Assembly (NCBI RefSeq): GCF_018873765.1
Contig: NC_057925.1
Span: 16,927-80,926, forward strand
Reading direction: 5' to 3'
Source: Telopea speciosissima
Taxonomy: Eukaryota > Streptophyta > Magnoliopsida > Proteales > Proteaceae
Length of the DNA stretch: 64,000 nucleotides
In this document: piece after piece, positions 1 through 11,289 of the stretch
Layout: the number at the start of each line of letters is the position of its first letter
How positions within the stretch are numbered: the first letter of the stretch is position 1
Translations under genes and position numbers: made by a program
The notes under the pieces: generated by a model
What the model was told of the DNA's origin: nothing
Database searches by the model: none
The model's input: only the letters and a program-made list of their open reading frames with translations

Positions 1-420
1 GTTACGGAGGTGGAGGAGTTGCCGCCCGAAGGACTTGGTGGCCGGTTGTAGTAAGGATCACGAGGTGGCAAATGCATCGAATTCCAAACTAACCCCCCAT
101 TCCATACTGTGGATTCCCAGAGTATGAATATTCCGGCCACTGAGCTGCTGCTGCAGACATTCGAGGCCCCTCGTGAACGACAGAAGGGACTGCCATCGAT
201 GGCCTCTTCATGTAGTACGTCAAGTACGAATAAGGCTACAGATTACCTCTTGAATCAATGGGCGACCAAGATGACGAAGCTTCAAGTTCAGGCCCTTCAG
301 GGCTTCCGTGGCTGTAAAGCTTTGACGATTCCTACTCCACCTCAGTATTGGACCCCGAGTTGATATGGATATGTGAATCCTCTTCCGACGAGTGATGGTG
401 CGAGGAGAGTGAATGCGAGA
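1..420 (-). pseudogene. DUF630/DUF632 gene fragment (captured), left copy
   Basis: Minus-strand remnant of a plant DUF630/DUF632 (bZIP-like) protein, matching 22,277-22,707. Recognisable pieces include the YMKRPSMAVPSVVYEGP stretch and PPRDPYYNRPPSPSAA. It shares the in-frame TAG after the YGMGG motif with the right copy, and has one extra missing base near 84. It was therefore already broken before the duplication. It is not expected to make protein. Confidence 0.7.
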
Positions 421-755
421 GAGATGGTGTTAATGGTGGCTGGCGGTGGTGGTAGTATTGGGTATCTACATTGTAAAGGAAGATGATGATTTGGGGAAGA
501 TGAGGGCATTTTGGTCTTTTCAGATTTTAGCAAATAGGTCAAGGCAATTAGGTCTTTTCAAATTACAAAAAAGATAGAAGAAAGGGTAGTTTGGTCATTT
601 TTTAGCATTTAACGCCTGGTGTGGATTTAAATGGCTTTAGAGGGGTAAAGTAGGGGTGGTACGTGGAATTTTCAGGGGGTGTGTGGACTTGTTAGAACTT
701 AGAACCTTAGGGGGGGCATGAGGGTGCATTTTAGGGGGGTATGCGTATTTAACCC
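1..755 (-). mobile_element. Pack-MULE, left-arm copy, cut by window edge
   Basis: This is the left-arm copy of the element at 21,942-23,667. Its terminal inverted repeat occupies about 421-755 and ends in TTAACCC. It is followed by TTCTTTTTA (756-764), the complement of the 9-bp target duplication TAAAAAGAA seen in the other arm. The same target sequence and break points in both arms show that the insertion happened before the inverted duplication. The rest of the element lies left of position 1. Confidence 0.8.
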
Positions 756-823
756 TTCTTTTTATTTATTGCTGTTGAGTTGCTTACCGAGGCTGGGATG
801 TGTTCAGTCCTGTTTCCTTTTAG

Positions 824-1412
824 TCCTAGTTGTCACGGCGTCACATAGGCACCACCTAGTCGTCCAGATGCCTTTAAATTGTCAAGGCAATGCCTCACCT
901 TACTGGATGTAGGTAAGCCGACCGCCTTGGTCTGCCTAGGTGGTTGGGTGGGTGCCTTATGCTGTTTTTTTTTGTTATATAATATAGATTTTTTCCCTAA
1001 CCTTTTTATTTGGCAGTGCACAAGATTATAATGCTTGTGATACATGGAATCATTGAATCTTAAACCTTATGATACTGTTGTAGTTGATTGCTAATTCTCT
1101 GCTAGAATTAATTCTGATCCTATGTGACATCTCAAATATCATTGAACTGAATAACTGAAATATCTTCTTTGTTCAATTTATATTTAAGTGCTGGTTTTTA
1201 CAACCAGTTTGTTGTGAACAATCAGTCATCTTACAGTGGATGCTAATTTATATGTAACTGCTGGTTTCTTTAATTGGTTGTTAATTTACATATGATTTAT
1301 ATGGTCGGTCTATACTAGATATATGGGATAGGGGGGAGAACACTAGGGTGCTTTGTCACCTAGACGTGCGCCCCTCCACCACATTGGGTCGCCTTGGCTC
1401 CTTGACCACTAT
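824..1412. mobile_element. hAT-like non-autonomous element, left arm
   Basis: The ends are weak inverted repeats: the left end reads TAGTTGTCACGG and the complement of the right end reads TAGTGGTCAAGG. Flanking 8-mers are CCTTTTAG (816-823) and GCTTTTAA (1,413-1,420); in the right arm the first reads CCTTTTAA, so 7 of 8 bases match. Termini are GC-rich (GCCTTGG, GCCTAGG) and the interior is AT-rich and non-coding. Eight-base duplications and such ends suit hAT. The exact ends are uncertain. Confidence 0.45.
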
Positions 1413-1935
1413 GCTTTTAATTACTTTCCTGATTTTTTGTATTTAGTCTGTTTAAGACACTTATCCAAGGCTTTCAGATGGATGCTGTATGTCTGTCTAC
1501 TGTTGCATTTCATTATTTCTTATTGAAATTAGATCACTAATTATTTTCTGAACTAAGGCCTTAAGTCCTGCATATCTATTCTGTTATTTCTGGACCTTAT
1601 CAGTTTTGTTTTTATTTGATTTATTGAATTTCTCCTGTTGCTGGTTTCTGGTTCCTACCTCCTGAGATTCTGGTTTAGTGTTGGGTTTTGAAACCTATTC
1701 CATTAGGTGACCTAGAACCACATTAGGAATTGAAGAGATGGAAATGGAATGGAAAATAAGTACATATTACATAGAGTACAGTTCCCCTCTATGGGCATGG
1801 GACACAATTTTCTTTCCATGGGTTTTATATTTCTTCCCACCCCCTGACCCCCCTCCCCCGAAAAAGTCCCTTTGGTCTTTCTTTGTCTTGTATGGTTATG
1901 AGTTCTATATGAATGGGGTTATATTGGTTACTTTT
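1413..1935. other. Presumed kinase-gene intron, no features
   Basis: AT-rich, stop-filled sequence between the hAT-like element and Copia-1, matched in the right arm at about 20,750-21,267. I see no exon in it. A polypurine/pyrimidine patch with C-runs lies near 1,840-1,865. It is most simply intron or upstream sequence of the ABC1 kinase gene, since the first visible exon only starts at 7,935. Confidence 0.5.
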
Positions 1936-2131
1936 TGTTAGATATATGGCCAGAATACCGTGGGGGTATTCTGGACCTTTTCTTTGTTATTTTGTTAGTT
2001 TTTGTATTATGTGGTTTAGTCCCACATTGCTCGTGTACATATTTTACTATTCAATTATTCTTATAAATAAGAAGGTGCTTGGGATGGATTAATCATCCAA
2101 GCATAGAGTTCTAATTCAGATCCACTTAACA
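1936..2131 (+). repeat. Copia-1 5' LTR
   Basis: 196 bp, TG...CA termini. A perfect 10-bp hairpin CCAGAATACC/GGTATTCTGG with a 5-base loop lies at 1,950-1,974. A TATA-like CTTATAAATAAG is near 2,060. Read base by base, I find no difference from the 3' LTR. Confidence 0.93.
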
Positions 2132-2143
2132 TGGTATCAGAGC
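2132..2143 (+). other. Copia-1 primer binding site
   Basis: TGGTATCAGAGC directly after the LTR is the complement of the 3' end of initiator tRNA-Met, the usual minus-strand primer of plant Copia elements. Confidence 0.9.
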
Positions 2144-2883
2144 TGGTTATGAATTAGAACCATTCACGATTCCCTCCCCTTCTCTAATTCTCGATCTCTC
2201 TCTTGTTCTCTTCTCTCCTCTTCTTTCCTCTGTTTTGCATTGTTCTTCTTTGTCCCAGAGGGCAGCACTGATGAGGTGATCTATTGATCCAGCTGCTGCC
2301 CTCCCTTGTTACCTCACTTCATGATATGAAGAATTGATCGATAAGGTGCTGCACTCCTTTGCTGCGAATATTGAAGACTTCAGCCTTCATTGGACAGATT
2401 CACACTATATTACAAGGATTTTGTTCACTATATTGGAGCTTTAGACCTGCGGCAGATCAGTATTCCAGCACCTACATCAAGCTACATCAAGTTCCAGCCC
2501 TCAAGATCGATATCTCTTCACACTTTCAGGGTTTTTTTCAAAACCCTGACAATTGTCGATCTTGGGGTTCCACTTATCGATTAATTCTGATTTTTGAGGA
2601 GTGCTTCACATCTGTTCAAGTGTACTTTGCAATTTCAGCCTCACACAGTCATTTTCCAGGCCTCATATCATCTTATCGATTTCAGCAATTTCGGGGTTTT
2701 TTCAAAACCACGAAAATATCGATCTCAAGGTTTTCTCTGCTTGCTGTTGCTGATTCTTGGAGACACTTATTCCTTTATTATTAGAGGGCTTTCATCCTTG
2801 TTTCAGCCCTTAACTTGGAGGTATTCTTGGCTTTCTCTTCACAACAGCCCTCTTCTCCGATTTGGGATTCTTCACTTGTCTCC

Positions 2884-5800
2884 ATGGGTGACTCTATGGA
2901 TTCGCGCTACTTATGTTGGTGATGGAAACAGCAAACAGTATCATACTTTCTCTCCAAATCCAATCAAGTTGGATGGCACCAATTACCTACTTTGGTCTAG
3001 GTCCGCCTCCTTTGCCATTCTGGCCGTGGCCTTACCGGTCATATTAGGGGATCCACTCCTATGCCCTCGAGGTTGGGGCTGCTCAAGACAAGTGGCTTGC
3101 CAACAATGGAGTTCTTATGTCCTACTTGATTGGTTCTATGGTTACAAATCTACAACACAATTTTCTTCTCCTTGATCTGACCTCGAAATTTGGGCTGCTT
3201 GCAAGGAGACTTATGGACAGCTTGGCAATGATGCCCAGGTATATGAAATCGGGAAGAAGGTCCTTCACACTACTCGGGGAGAATTGACGAGTCTCCAAAT
3301 ACTATGCTACCTTGCGCAGCCTTTGGCAACAATTGGACCATTTTTCTGATTTTCACCCAAGTACAGTGCAGATATTACTTCTTATAAGCAACACATGGAC
3401 AAGATCGGGGTTTATGATTTCTTGGCGAGGATTAAATGTGGAGTATGATCAGATTCGGGTTCAAGTGTTGGGTCACAAGCCTTTTCCCACACTTGAGCAG
3501 TCCCTATGCCCTCGTCTCCTCCGAAGAAAACCGTAGGGCTGCCATGTTGCACCCTCCTATTCTGACGAGACCAGCTCTCCAAGTGCTGCCCCGCCACTCC
3601 TACACCTAGTGGCATTGCTTCTCTTGGTGATTCTACTACAGGTCCGTTGTTTGTGAGTCTTGTCACAAACCTTACCACACCAAGGAGAAGTGTTGGAAAC
3701 TTCATGGGAAACCCGCTGATTTTGAAGCTAAAAGGGCCAGAGACAAAGATAAAGACAAAGACCAAGGCCCATCGACGAGACATTCGCAACTCCTGCCACG
3801 ACATGGTCTATCCCGGGATGATCTACGAGGCCCTCCTTCGTATGCTCGGGACTTCGGCTGCTGCCTCTACTACATCGGCATCGCCAATTCCTCGGCTCCT
3901 TCGGGTTCACACTTTGCCCGGTCAGGTATTCCATTTGTAGGTCATTGTGCTTCGTGGCTTCCCATCCTTGGATCATAGATTCTGGAGCTACGAGATCATA
4001 TGACCGGTTCCTCTAATCTGTTTCATGAGATATTCTCCCACTTCTGGGAAAGATAAGGTCAAAGTGGCTGATGGGTCCCTTTCTTCAATATCTGGAAAAG
4101 GACTCATCAACTGCACTTCCTCTCTTCCTTTGTCTTCTTTTTACATATTCCTAATTTTACTACTAACCTTCTTTCCATTAGTAGTATTACTCGTGATCTT
4201 AACTGCAAAGTCATTTTTTTCCCTCTCATTGTGTGTTTCAGGATCGGCCTCTGCGGAAGACTATTGGATTGGGTAAAGTGCATGGTGGCTTGTACACGCT
4301 TGATGACGGTCGCTTCTCTCCACCACCTTTGCCTTCTCCTGCGCATCGAACTCCTTGGTCTCTTCGAACTTTACCAGTGGCACTCTCGGTTAGGTCACCC
4401 CCCTTTAGGAATTTTAGCTCATTTATTTCCTCGTTTGGTCACCCTACATACTAAGGATGACTTTTTTTGTGAGGCTTGTGTTCTGGCCAAACAGACACGT
4501 TCAAATTATCCTATTTCAAATAAAAGGAGTTCTTCTTGCTTTAATTTGGTACATTCTGATGTTTGGGGCCCTAGTCGCAAGCCCTCTATTTCTGGTCATC
4601 GCTGGTTTGTCTCTTTTATTGATTGTCATTCTCGGAACACTTGGGTATATCTTTTGCACACTAAAAATAAGGTTTTCTCATGTTTTCAGCATTTTCATAA
4701 GCTGATTCAAACTCAGTTCCAGGCTACTCTCCAAATATTGAGAAGTGATAATGGAACCGAGTTTACTGAATCACAATTTCAAAAATATTTGGCTGATCAT
4801 GGCATCATTCACCAAACTAGTTGTGTTGATACCCCTGCCCAGAATGGTGTGGCAGAAAGGAAAAACCGTCATTTGTTGGAAATGGCCCGGGCTTTGATGT
4901 TTGGGAGGAATGTTCCTTCTCAATATTGGGGGGATGCGGTTCTCACTGCCGCCTATCTTATCAATAGGCTCCCTTCTCGGGTTCTTAATTCCCGTACCCC
5001 CTCTGATATTTTACTGGGTCATTCCTCCTTTATTGTCCCTCCCAAAGTATTTGGGTGTGTGTGTTATGCTAGGGATACTAGATCTCCAGGCAAGCTTGAG
5101 CCTCGTGGGCTCCGTTGTATTTTCTTGGGTTATTCTCCAACCCAGAAAGGTTATAAGTGTTACCATCCCCCCTTCCCGTCGTACCTTGGTGAGTATGGAT
5201 GTTGTTTTCCATGAGACCCTTTCTTATTATTCTTCACCACCTCTTCAAGGGGAGAGTTCTAGTGAAGATGTGCCCTTTGAGATTCCTCCACTAGAGGTTC
5301 CTCCTGCTGCTTGACCTCCTTTGTCGATGCCCAACCTCCTTTGGATGATGTCCAAACTCCTCCGGCTGTTCCTCCCTCACCTAATGGGAATCCTTTACAG
5401 GGGAGACCATAGAAAATAGTGTTGTTAATGTTCCTCTTCGGGGGAGCGACTCGATCCGAGAGAACTATTGGTGCATTTTGAAGAGAATTGACAATTCCAA
5501 CATACTCACCTACACGAGGGCGGAACCAACAGAGGGCGATTGCAATCCCCTTTAGCACCAATACCCATCCAATTGCCGGCTCCGATCCGGATCCTCCATC
5601 TCCTGGTAATCCCTCTTCATCCGACCTACCTATTGCTCACCTGAAAGGTACTAGGACTTGTACTTTACATCCCATATCTCGTGTTGTTTCTTATAGCTCT
5701 CTTTCTCCATCTTTTCGTGCTTTTGTATCCTCTCTTTCTTCGTTTTGATTCCTAAAACTTGGCAGGAAGCATCTACGAGATGGAAAGTGGAAGGCAGCAA

Positions 5801-7258
5801 TGTTGGAAGAAATGAGAGCACTACATAAAAATAATACATGGGAGCTTGTGACTCTTCCTCCGGAAAGAAACCAGTTGGATGTAGATGGGTCTTCGTGGTG
5901 CAAACGAAGGTGATGGTTACGTGGATCGATATAAGGCACGTCGGTTGCAAAGGGGTTCACTCAAACTTATGGAGTTGACTATCGGAGACCTTTGCACCGA
6001 TGCGAAGCTCAACACTGTCCGGTGCTATTATCTTGTGCTATAAATCTTGGGTGGGATCTTCAACGAGTTAGATGTCAAGAATGCCTTCCTCCATGGGAGC
6101 TTGAGGAGGAGGTATATATGGACATTCCACCGAGCTTCTCGATGACAGGACCAAGGGCAAGGTCTAGAGCAAGCGTGCACTTTATGGGCTGAAAACATCA
6201 CCTAGGGCATGGTTTGGCGATTTCACAAGACTATGATTTCAGCGAGTTATAGGCGAGTAATGCTGATCACACTTTGTTTATCAGACGAGTTGGTGACAAG
6301 GTAACTCTTCTCATAGTCTATGTGGATGATATTGTGGTCACTTGGTAATGATGGTGATGCTATCAGGGATTTGAAGCTCCTCCTTGGCCGTGAATTTGAG
6401 GTCAAAGATCTTGGTCCTTTGAAATATTTTCTAGGGATAGAAGTTGCTCGCTCTTCAAAGGGCATCTTTCTTTCTCAACGAAAATATGTCCTTGATCTAT
6501 TGACGACATAGGGCTGCTCATGTCATCCTTCGGATACTCCTATGGAAGCTACTACAAAACTTAGGGAGAAAGAGGGTGAGCCTGTTGACAAGGGTATTTA
6601 TCGGTTAGTGGGCAAGTTAATCTACCTTTCTCACACACGACCTGACATTGTAGTTGCTGTGAGTTTGGTGAGCCAGTTCATGCATGATCCCTATTCCTCT
6701 CATATGGATGCAGTCCGTCGTATTTTGAGATATTTGAAGTCTGCTCCAGGAAAGGGAATCCTTCTATCTCCCACGGGTCACCTTAATATTGAAGCCTATC
6801 GATGCCGATTGGGCTGGTTCTCTGACAGAAATCCATCTCTGGTTCTGTTCCTTTGTTGGTGGGAACCTTGTCACATGGCGTAGCAAGAAGCAGAATGTTG
6901 TGGCCAGTCCAGTCTTGAAGCCGAGTTTCGTGCGATGGCCCAAGGAATTTGTGAACTTCTGTGGCTTAGAGGATTATTACAGGATATCGGTATTGCTATT
7001 CATCTTCCCATGATGCTTTATTGTGACAATAAAGCAGCCATTAGCATTGCTCATAACCCTGTCCAGCATGATCGTACTAAACACGTGGAGGTTGACCGAC
7101 ATTTCATCAAGGAGAAGCTTGAGGCCGGCCTCATTTGTGTTCCTTTTGTGAAGTCTACTGATCAACTGGCTGATGTGTTCACCAAGGGACTGAGTAGCAA
7201 GCTGTTTCATCCTATCTTAGTCAAGTTGGGCATGCATGATATATATGCTCCAACTTGA
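2884..7258 (+). pseudogene. Copia-1 gag-pol remnant
   Basis: Degraded polyprotein. The start is placed at the ATG of MGDSMDS, matching MGDSADS in Copia-3. The gag UBN2-type part (KLDGTNYLLWSRSA) lies near 2,960-3,020. The zinc knuckle CHKPYHTKEKC is near 3,660. A protease IIDSGAT motif near 3,975 is followed at once by a frameshift. Pre-integrase and integrase form the longest open stretch (4,231-5,214), with SDNGTEF and PAQNGVAERKNRHL intact. Reverse transcriptase (YVDDIVV near 6,320) and RNase H (ending IYAPT at 7,258) are split by at least ten frame changes, mostly single-base losses. No functional protein is possible without recoding. Confidence 0.88.
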
Positions 7259-7265
7259 GGGGGAG
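7254..7265 (+). other. Copia-1 polypurine tract
   Basis: CTTGAGGGGGAG immediately before the 3' LTR, the plus-strand priming site. The same tract occurs in Copia-2, Copia-3 and Copia-4. Confidence 0.85.
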
Positions 7266-7461
7266 TGTTAGATATATGGCCAGAATACCGTGGGGGTATT
7301 CTGGACCTTTTCTTTGTTATTTTGTTAGTTTTTGTATTATGTGGTTTAGTCCCACATTGCTCGTGTACATATTTTACTATTCAATTATTCTTATAAATAA
7401 GAAGGTGCTTGGGATGGATTAATCATCCAAGCATAGAGTTCTAATTCAGATCCACTTAACA
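7266..7461 (+). repeat. Copia-1 3' LTR
   Basis: 196 bp, apparently identical to the 5' LTR, including the hairpin at 7,280-7,304. Followed by the target duplication CTTTT. Confidence 0.93.
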
Positions 7462-7934
7462 CTTTTCATTGTTAATGAAATCAGATTGCCAGCCCAATCG
7501 CAAAATGTATTCTGTGGGTTCATAATCAGAGCAGGTCAGCAGGGGATTTACCTTGATTTTCATATGTTCCGATTTCTTTTCTGTTTTCTTCCTTTTATTT
7601 GTCTGCATTGGAGGGGTGTCCCATGTGTTCTTGTGACCATTTTATTCATTTTTTCTCATCTGATTTCAGTATTTCTCGCTCAGAGTCTTTTACTGTCTCC
7701 TACAAGGTCTTGGTGTTTATTTTTTCCCTTAAATTGTTGTGACGTATTTCTTCCTGCTGGTTTTGGTTGAGGTTTTGCAAATTTATTCTTGGTCACCGTC
7801 TTTGTAGATTCTTTGCTGAAAGTCAAGTATTGCATTGTTTTTGACCACTTTCCCCAGTATAATCTTTTTGCGATTGTAGTTATGAGTAGAGCTCAGATGC
7901 TAAATGAAGCTTGAATGTTTCTTTTGTTGATCAG

Positions 7935-10900
7935 GATGCTCTGCCAACTTTCCCGAATGCAGAAGCTTTTTCATGCATTGAGAAAGAGTTGGGATTGCCA
8001 CTTGATTCTATTTACTCATCTATTTCTCCATCCCCTATTGCGGCAGCCAGTCTGGGCCAAGTTTATAAAGCGCAACTGAGGTGTTCTGGACAGGTTGTTG
8101 CTGTAAAGGTACAACGGCCTTGTATTGAAGAAGCCATAGGACTGGATTTTTACCTGATCAGAGGTGTGGGTTTTCTTATAAATAAATATGTTGACATAAT
8201 CTCCAGTGACGTTGTTGCTCTTATTGATGAATTTGCTCGTAGAGTATTTCAAGAACTTAACTATGTCCAGGTAAGTTTTCCAAAGAATTCTTCCCTTTTG
8301 TCATTCATAGTGTGAATTTTGTCTTCATGTCATATCTGAATGCTCTTGATATAAAATAATCTTCTTTGTTTTTGCTTTCTACTCCAAATTTTGATTCTAT
8401 TGACGTCATACCTTGATGATCTAGAACTTGTGAAATACACAGGGTTTAGTGTATATGAGGACTTCTCCTTGTATTCAACTTAATTGTGACAGGACTATGC
8501 AGGAGGGGCAGAATGCACGGAGGTTTAAGAAATTATATGCTGACAAGGAAGATGTTCTTGTCCCAGAAATCTTTTGGGATTATACCAGTGGGAAAGTATT
8601 GACGATGGAATGGGTCAATGGTGTCAAGCTAAATGAGCAAGAAGCAATTGAGAAACAGGGGTTGAAGGTCCTGGATTTGGTAAATGCCGGTATTCAATGC
8701 AGCCTTAGGCAACTGCTTGAGTATGGTTATTTTCATGCAGACCCTCATCCAGGTAATCTCCTGGCGACGCCAGAGGGGAAGCTTGCTTTTCTTGATTTTG
8801 GGATGATGAGTGAGACCCCAGAAGAAGCAAGGTTTGCTATTATTGGTCATGTTGTTCACATGGTTAATCGGGACTATGAAGCTATGGCCCGTGATTATTA
8901 TGCGTTGGATTTCTTGTCTCCAGATGTGGATGTTTCTCCAATTGTCCCAGCACTTCGAAACTTCTTTGATGATGCACTTAATTCAACTGTCAGTGAACTC
9001 AACTTCAAAACACTTGTCGATGGCTTGGGTGCAGTTTTATATCAATATCCATTCAATGGTGAGTCTTGATTGTGTCTACAAGGCTACTGTAAAACTTGCA
9101 ACCTGCACCAATACTGTGGATTTCTCAATTCCGTCGTTGACTTAATATCTGGTTTTATTTTAAGTCCTTAGTTTTTCTGATCCCAAGGGCCACAATCATA
9201 CAAATATGCTGGAAACTAGGTTCTCTGATATTGCTTTCTTGTGGAGATTGACATCAGTGAAATTGTCTTCAAATTGTTTGCAGTCCCAGCATATTATGCA
9301 CTAATATTGAGGTCGCTCACTGTACTAGAAGGCTTAGCTCTTTATGCTGATCCCAATTTTAAGGTTCTGGCTGCTTCGTATCCATATTTTGCAAAAAGAC
9401 TTCTTACTGATCCAAATCCCTATCTCAGAGATGCTCTAATAGAATTGCTGTTCAAAGACGGTAGATTCAGGCAAGCCAAATTGTTCTGAGTCATTGTTTT
9501 TTCAGTCACTGGTGTTATTATATTTAACTCAGTCAAAATATATTGCCTTTTGCTTGGGACAGGTGGAATAGGCTTGAAAACCTACTTGTTCAAGGACGCA
9601 AGGATAGAGATTTTTCTGCTAAAGATGCTTTGCAACCGGTTTTGAAACTATTATTGGGTCCTGGTGGTGAGGAGCTAAGATCTTTAGTTATCAAAGAGGC
9701 TGTCCGTGTCACTGAAGCTATTGTTCTGGGCATGATGATTGATACATACAACTCCATCCCTGATATTGTGAGGACTCTAGTCTTCAATGTCAGCACAACT
9801 GGACCTTCTGTAATGAGTGGCAGTGAACAGGAGAGCATGCTGGCACTTCGAAATCAAGTCTTCAGAGTGTGGGGGCTTCTACAAACTTCTGAGAATTATG
9901 ATCCAGCCCTTCTCCAACCTATTTTACAGGTAAGAAATGTGTAAGGAGGTTTCTTATTTCATTTCCTGTCTAGGTTGGACTGAAGGTGCCTTTGAAAATA
10001 TTTACCATTTCTGGTGCTTATCGGTTACCTTGTAGAATGTCCGATAAATTGACAATCCTATGATCAATTAGTTTCGGTTTATATACATCATACCCTGCGT
10101 CTTGTATAAGAAGAGAATCAACATAGAAAGTTTATGACTACTAGGAAATGAGCTAGGGTTGGGCACACCGCTTGCTTTCCGCAAGCTAGCGGCAGGCACC
10201 AATGGGGAGTGCGGGACAGGCTGGGCAGGGGTCTCATTTCACAGGGGGTGGAGAGAGAGACAGACACATGGCTGGGCAGACCGCCCCTTTTCCCTTAGGA
10301 AATTTATATAACTATTCCAAATTGCAAGCTTTCTGCATGTAGACCACTTTAGATAATGCAATCATACACAATTGGAAAAGTAGTATAAATGATTAATCTA
10401 GATTAAAATTCATTTTTTAGATTAAGTGCAGTTGATTCCAGATCTCTATAATTATACAGGTATGAGAAGGTGAAATTTTGGAAGGGAGGGAACTCAGTTG
10501 GCTGCCTACCCTTCCAATATGATTATCATGAAGGAGAAAAGGTGGTCTGTTGATTCCAGATGATGGGGGGGTTAAAGGTCTAGGGGTGCTCTGGGGCTGA
10601 ATTTCAAGGGTTAGATACTTAGAGCTGATTCAAGAACTCGAGAACATAAGAAATTAGGGATGGGATAAGAAATAAGGGTACTTTTATGGAGAAAACACAG
10701 TATTTACAGAAATACCATTCAAAGAATCAAACATGCAAAAACTCTAACTAAAATGCCAAAAAATAAAGAAATAATTCAAACTAATGTGGGGATATGCTAA
10801 ACTAACAGCAAAGAACCTAAACACAAAATTTGAAATTATACAAAACAACAACAATCATAACCTTATCCCAACTTAATGGGGTCAGCTACATGGATCCAGT

Positions 10901-11137
10901 GAAAATGTGAATATTTTCATTTGACATGATCAATAAATCTGAGTTGACACCATATTCGATGTTCAAGACATGTTTTCTGCCAGTATATAGTAACTTACTT
11001 GACAACATGCCCAGGTCCTACAAGAACCAGAAGCTCGTATTCTTGGGGGGCGTGTTGTAGGAGGGATTACCCAACGTCTTGCAGCACGATTGCTACAACA
11101 ACTTCTCCGAACTCCAACATCAGTCCCTTCTTCATAG
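7935..11137 (+). CDS. ABC1/UbiB-family atypical kinase (ABC1K), C-terminal exons
   Basis: Five exons: 7,935-8,270, 8,503-9,058, 9,284-9,470, 9,563-9,929 and 11,015-11,137 (stop TAG). The joined phases are consistent and give about 522 intact residues. ABC1 hallmarks are visible: the alanine-rich loop PIAAASLGQVYKA that replaces the Gly loop, the lysine of VAVKVQRP, EWVNGVKL, the catalytic YFHADPHPGN and the DFG of FLDFGMM. Plant members are mostly plastid (plastoglobule/envelope) or mitochondrial proteins acting in quinone and prenyl-lipid metabolism; which member this is was not resolved. The N-terminal exons (transit peptide, KxGQ motif) are not seen and should lie left of the window, with the Pack-MULE and Copia-1 inside introns. 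The exon 3 donor is GC (GCAAGC), not GT. The left copy is probably the functional parent. Confidence 0.88.
9930..11014 (+). other. Last intron of ABC1K gene
   Basis: GT (GTAAGA) to AG (CCCAG) intron of 1,085 bp, mirrored at 17,194-18,279. It is mostly AT-rich, with a GC-richer patch at 10,150-10,300 and a dispersed plant repeat near 10,845-10,900 (motif TTATCCCAACTTAATGGGG after a CAA run). No exon is apparent in it. Confidence 0.7.
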
Positions 11138-11289
11138 AAGCTGTAAGGTACATTTGCAGGTTAACTAGGTCTTGTTATTAATCTGCCCAGCATTCTTTAT
11201 TGCATCCTTTATGATTGTAATAATATAAATGTGTAAAATCAATGATTTAATTAATCTCGTTGTACCAAAATTTGTATAAACACATTTTA

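Larger units (their letters stand above)
1936..7461 (+). mobile_element. Copia-1, full-length Copia LTR retrotransposon
   Basis: Complete Copia element of 5,526 bp flanked by the 5-bp duplication CTTTT (1,931-1,935 and 7,462-7,466). The empty site is preserved in the right arm. LTRs of 196 bp start TGTTAG and end TTAACA. A tRNA-iMet primer site follows the 5' LTR and a purine tract precedes the 3' LTR. Domain order is gag, protease, integrase, reverse transcriptase, RNase H. The coding region is broken by many small indels although the two LTRs look identical. It belongs to the same lineage as Copia-3 at 53,245-58,897 (shared gag start YLLWSRSASFAI and very similar integrase). Confidence 0.95.

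Noticed and set aside
10845-10900. TTATCCCAACTTAATGGGG stretch as a SINE
   Set aside because: This motif is familiar from dispersed plant repeats, but no pol III boxes or tail with a target duplication are present, so I only note it as a repeat piece in the intron.
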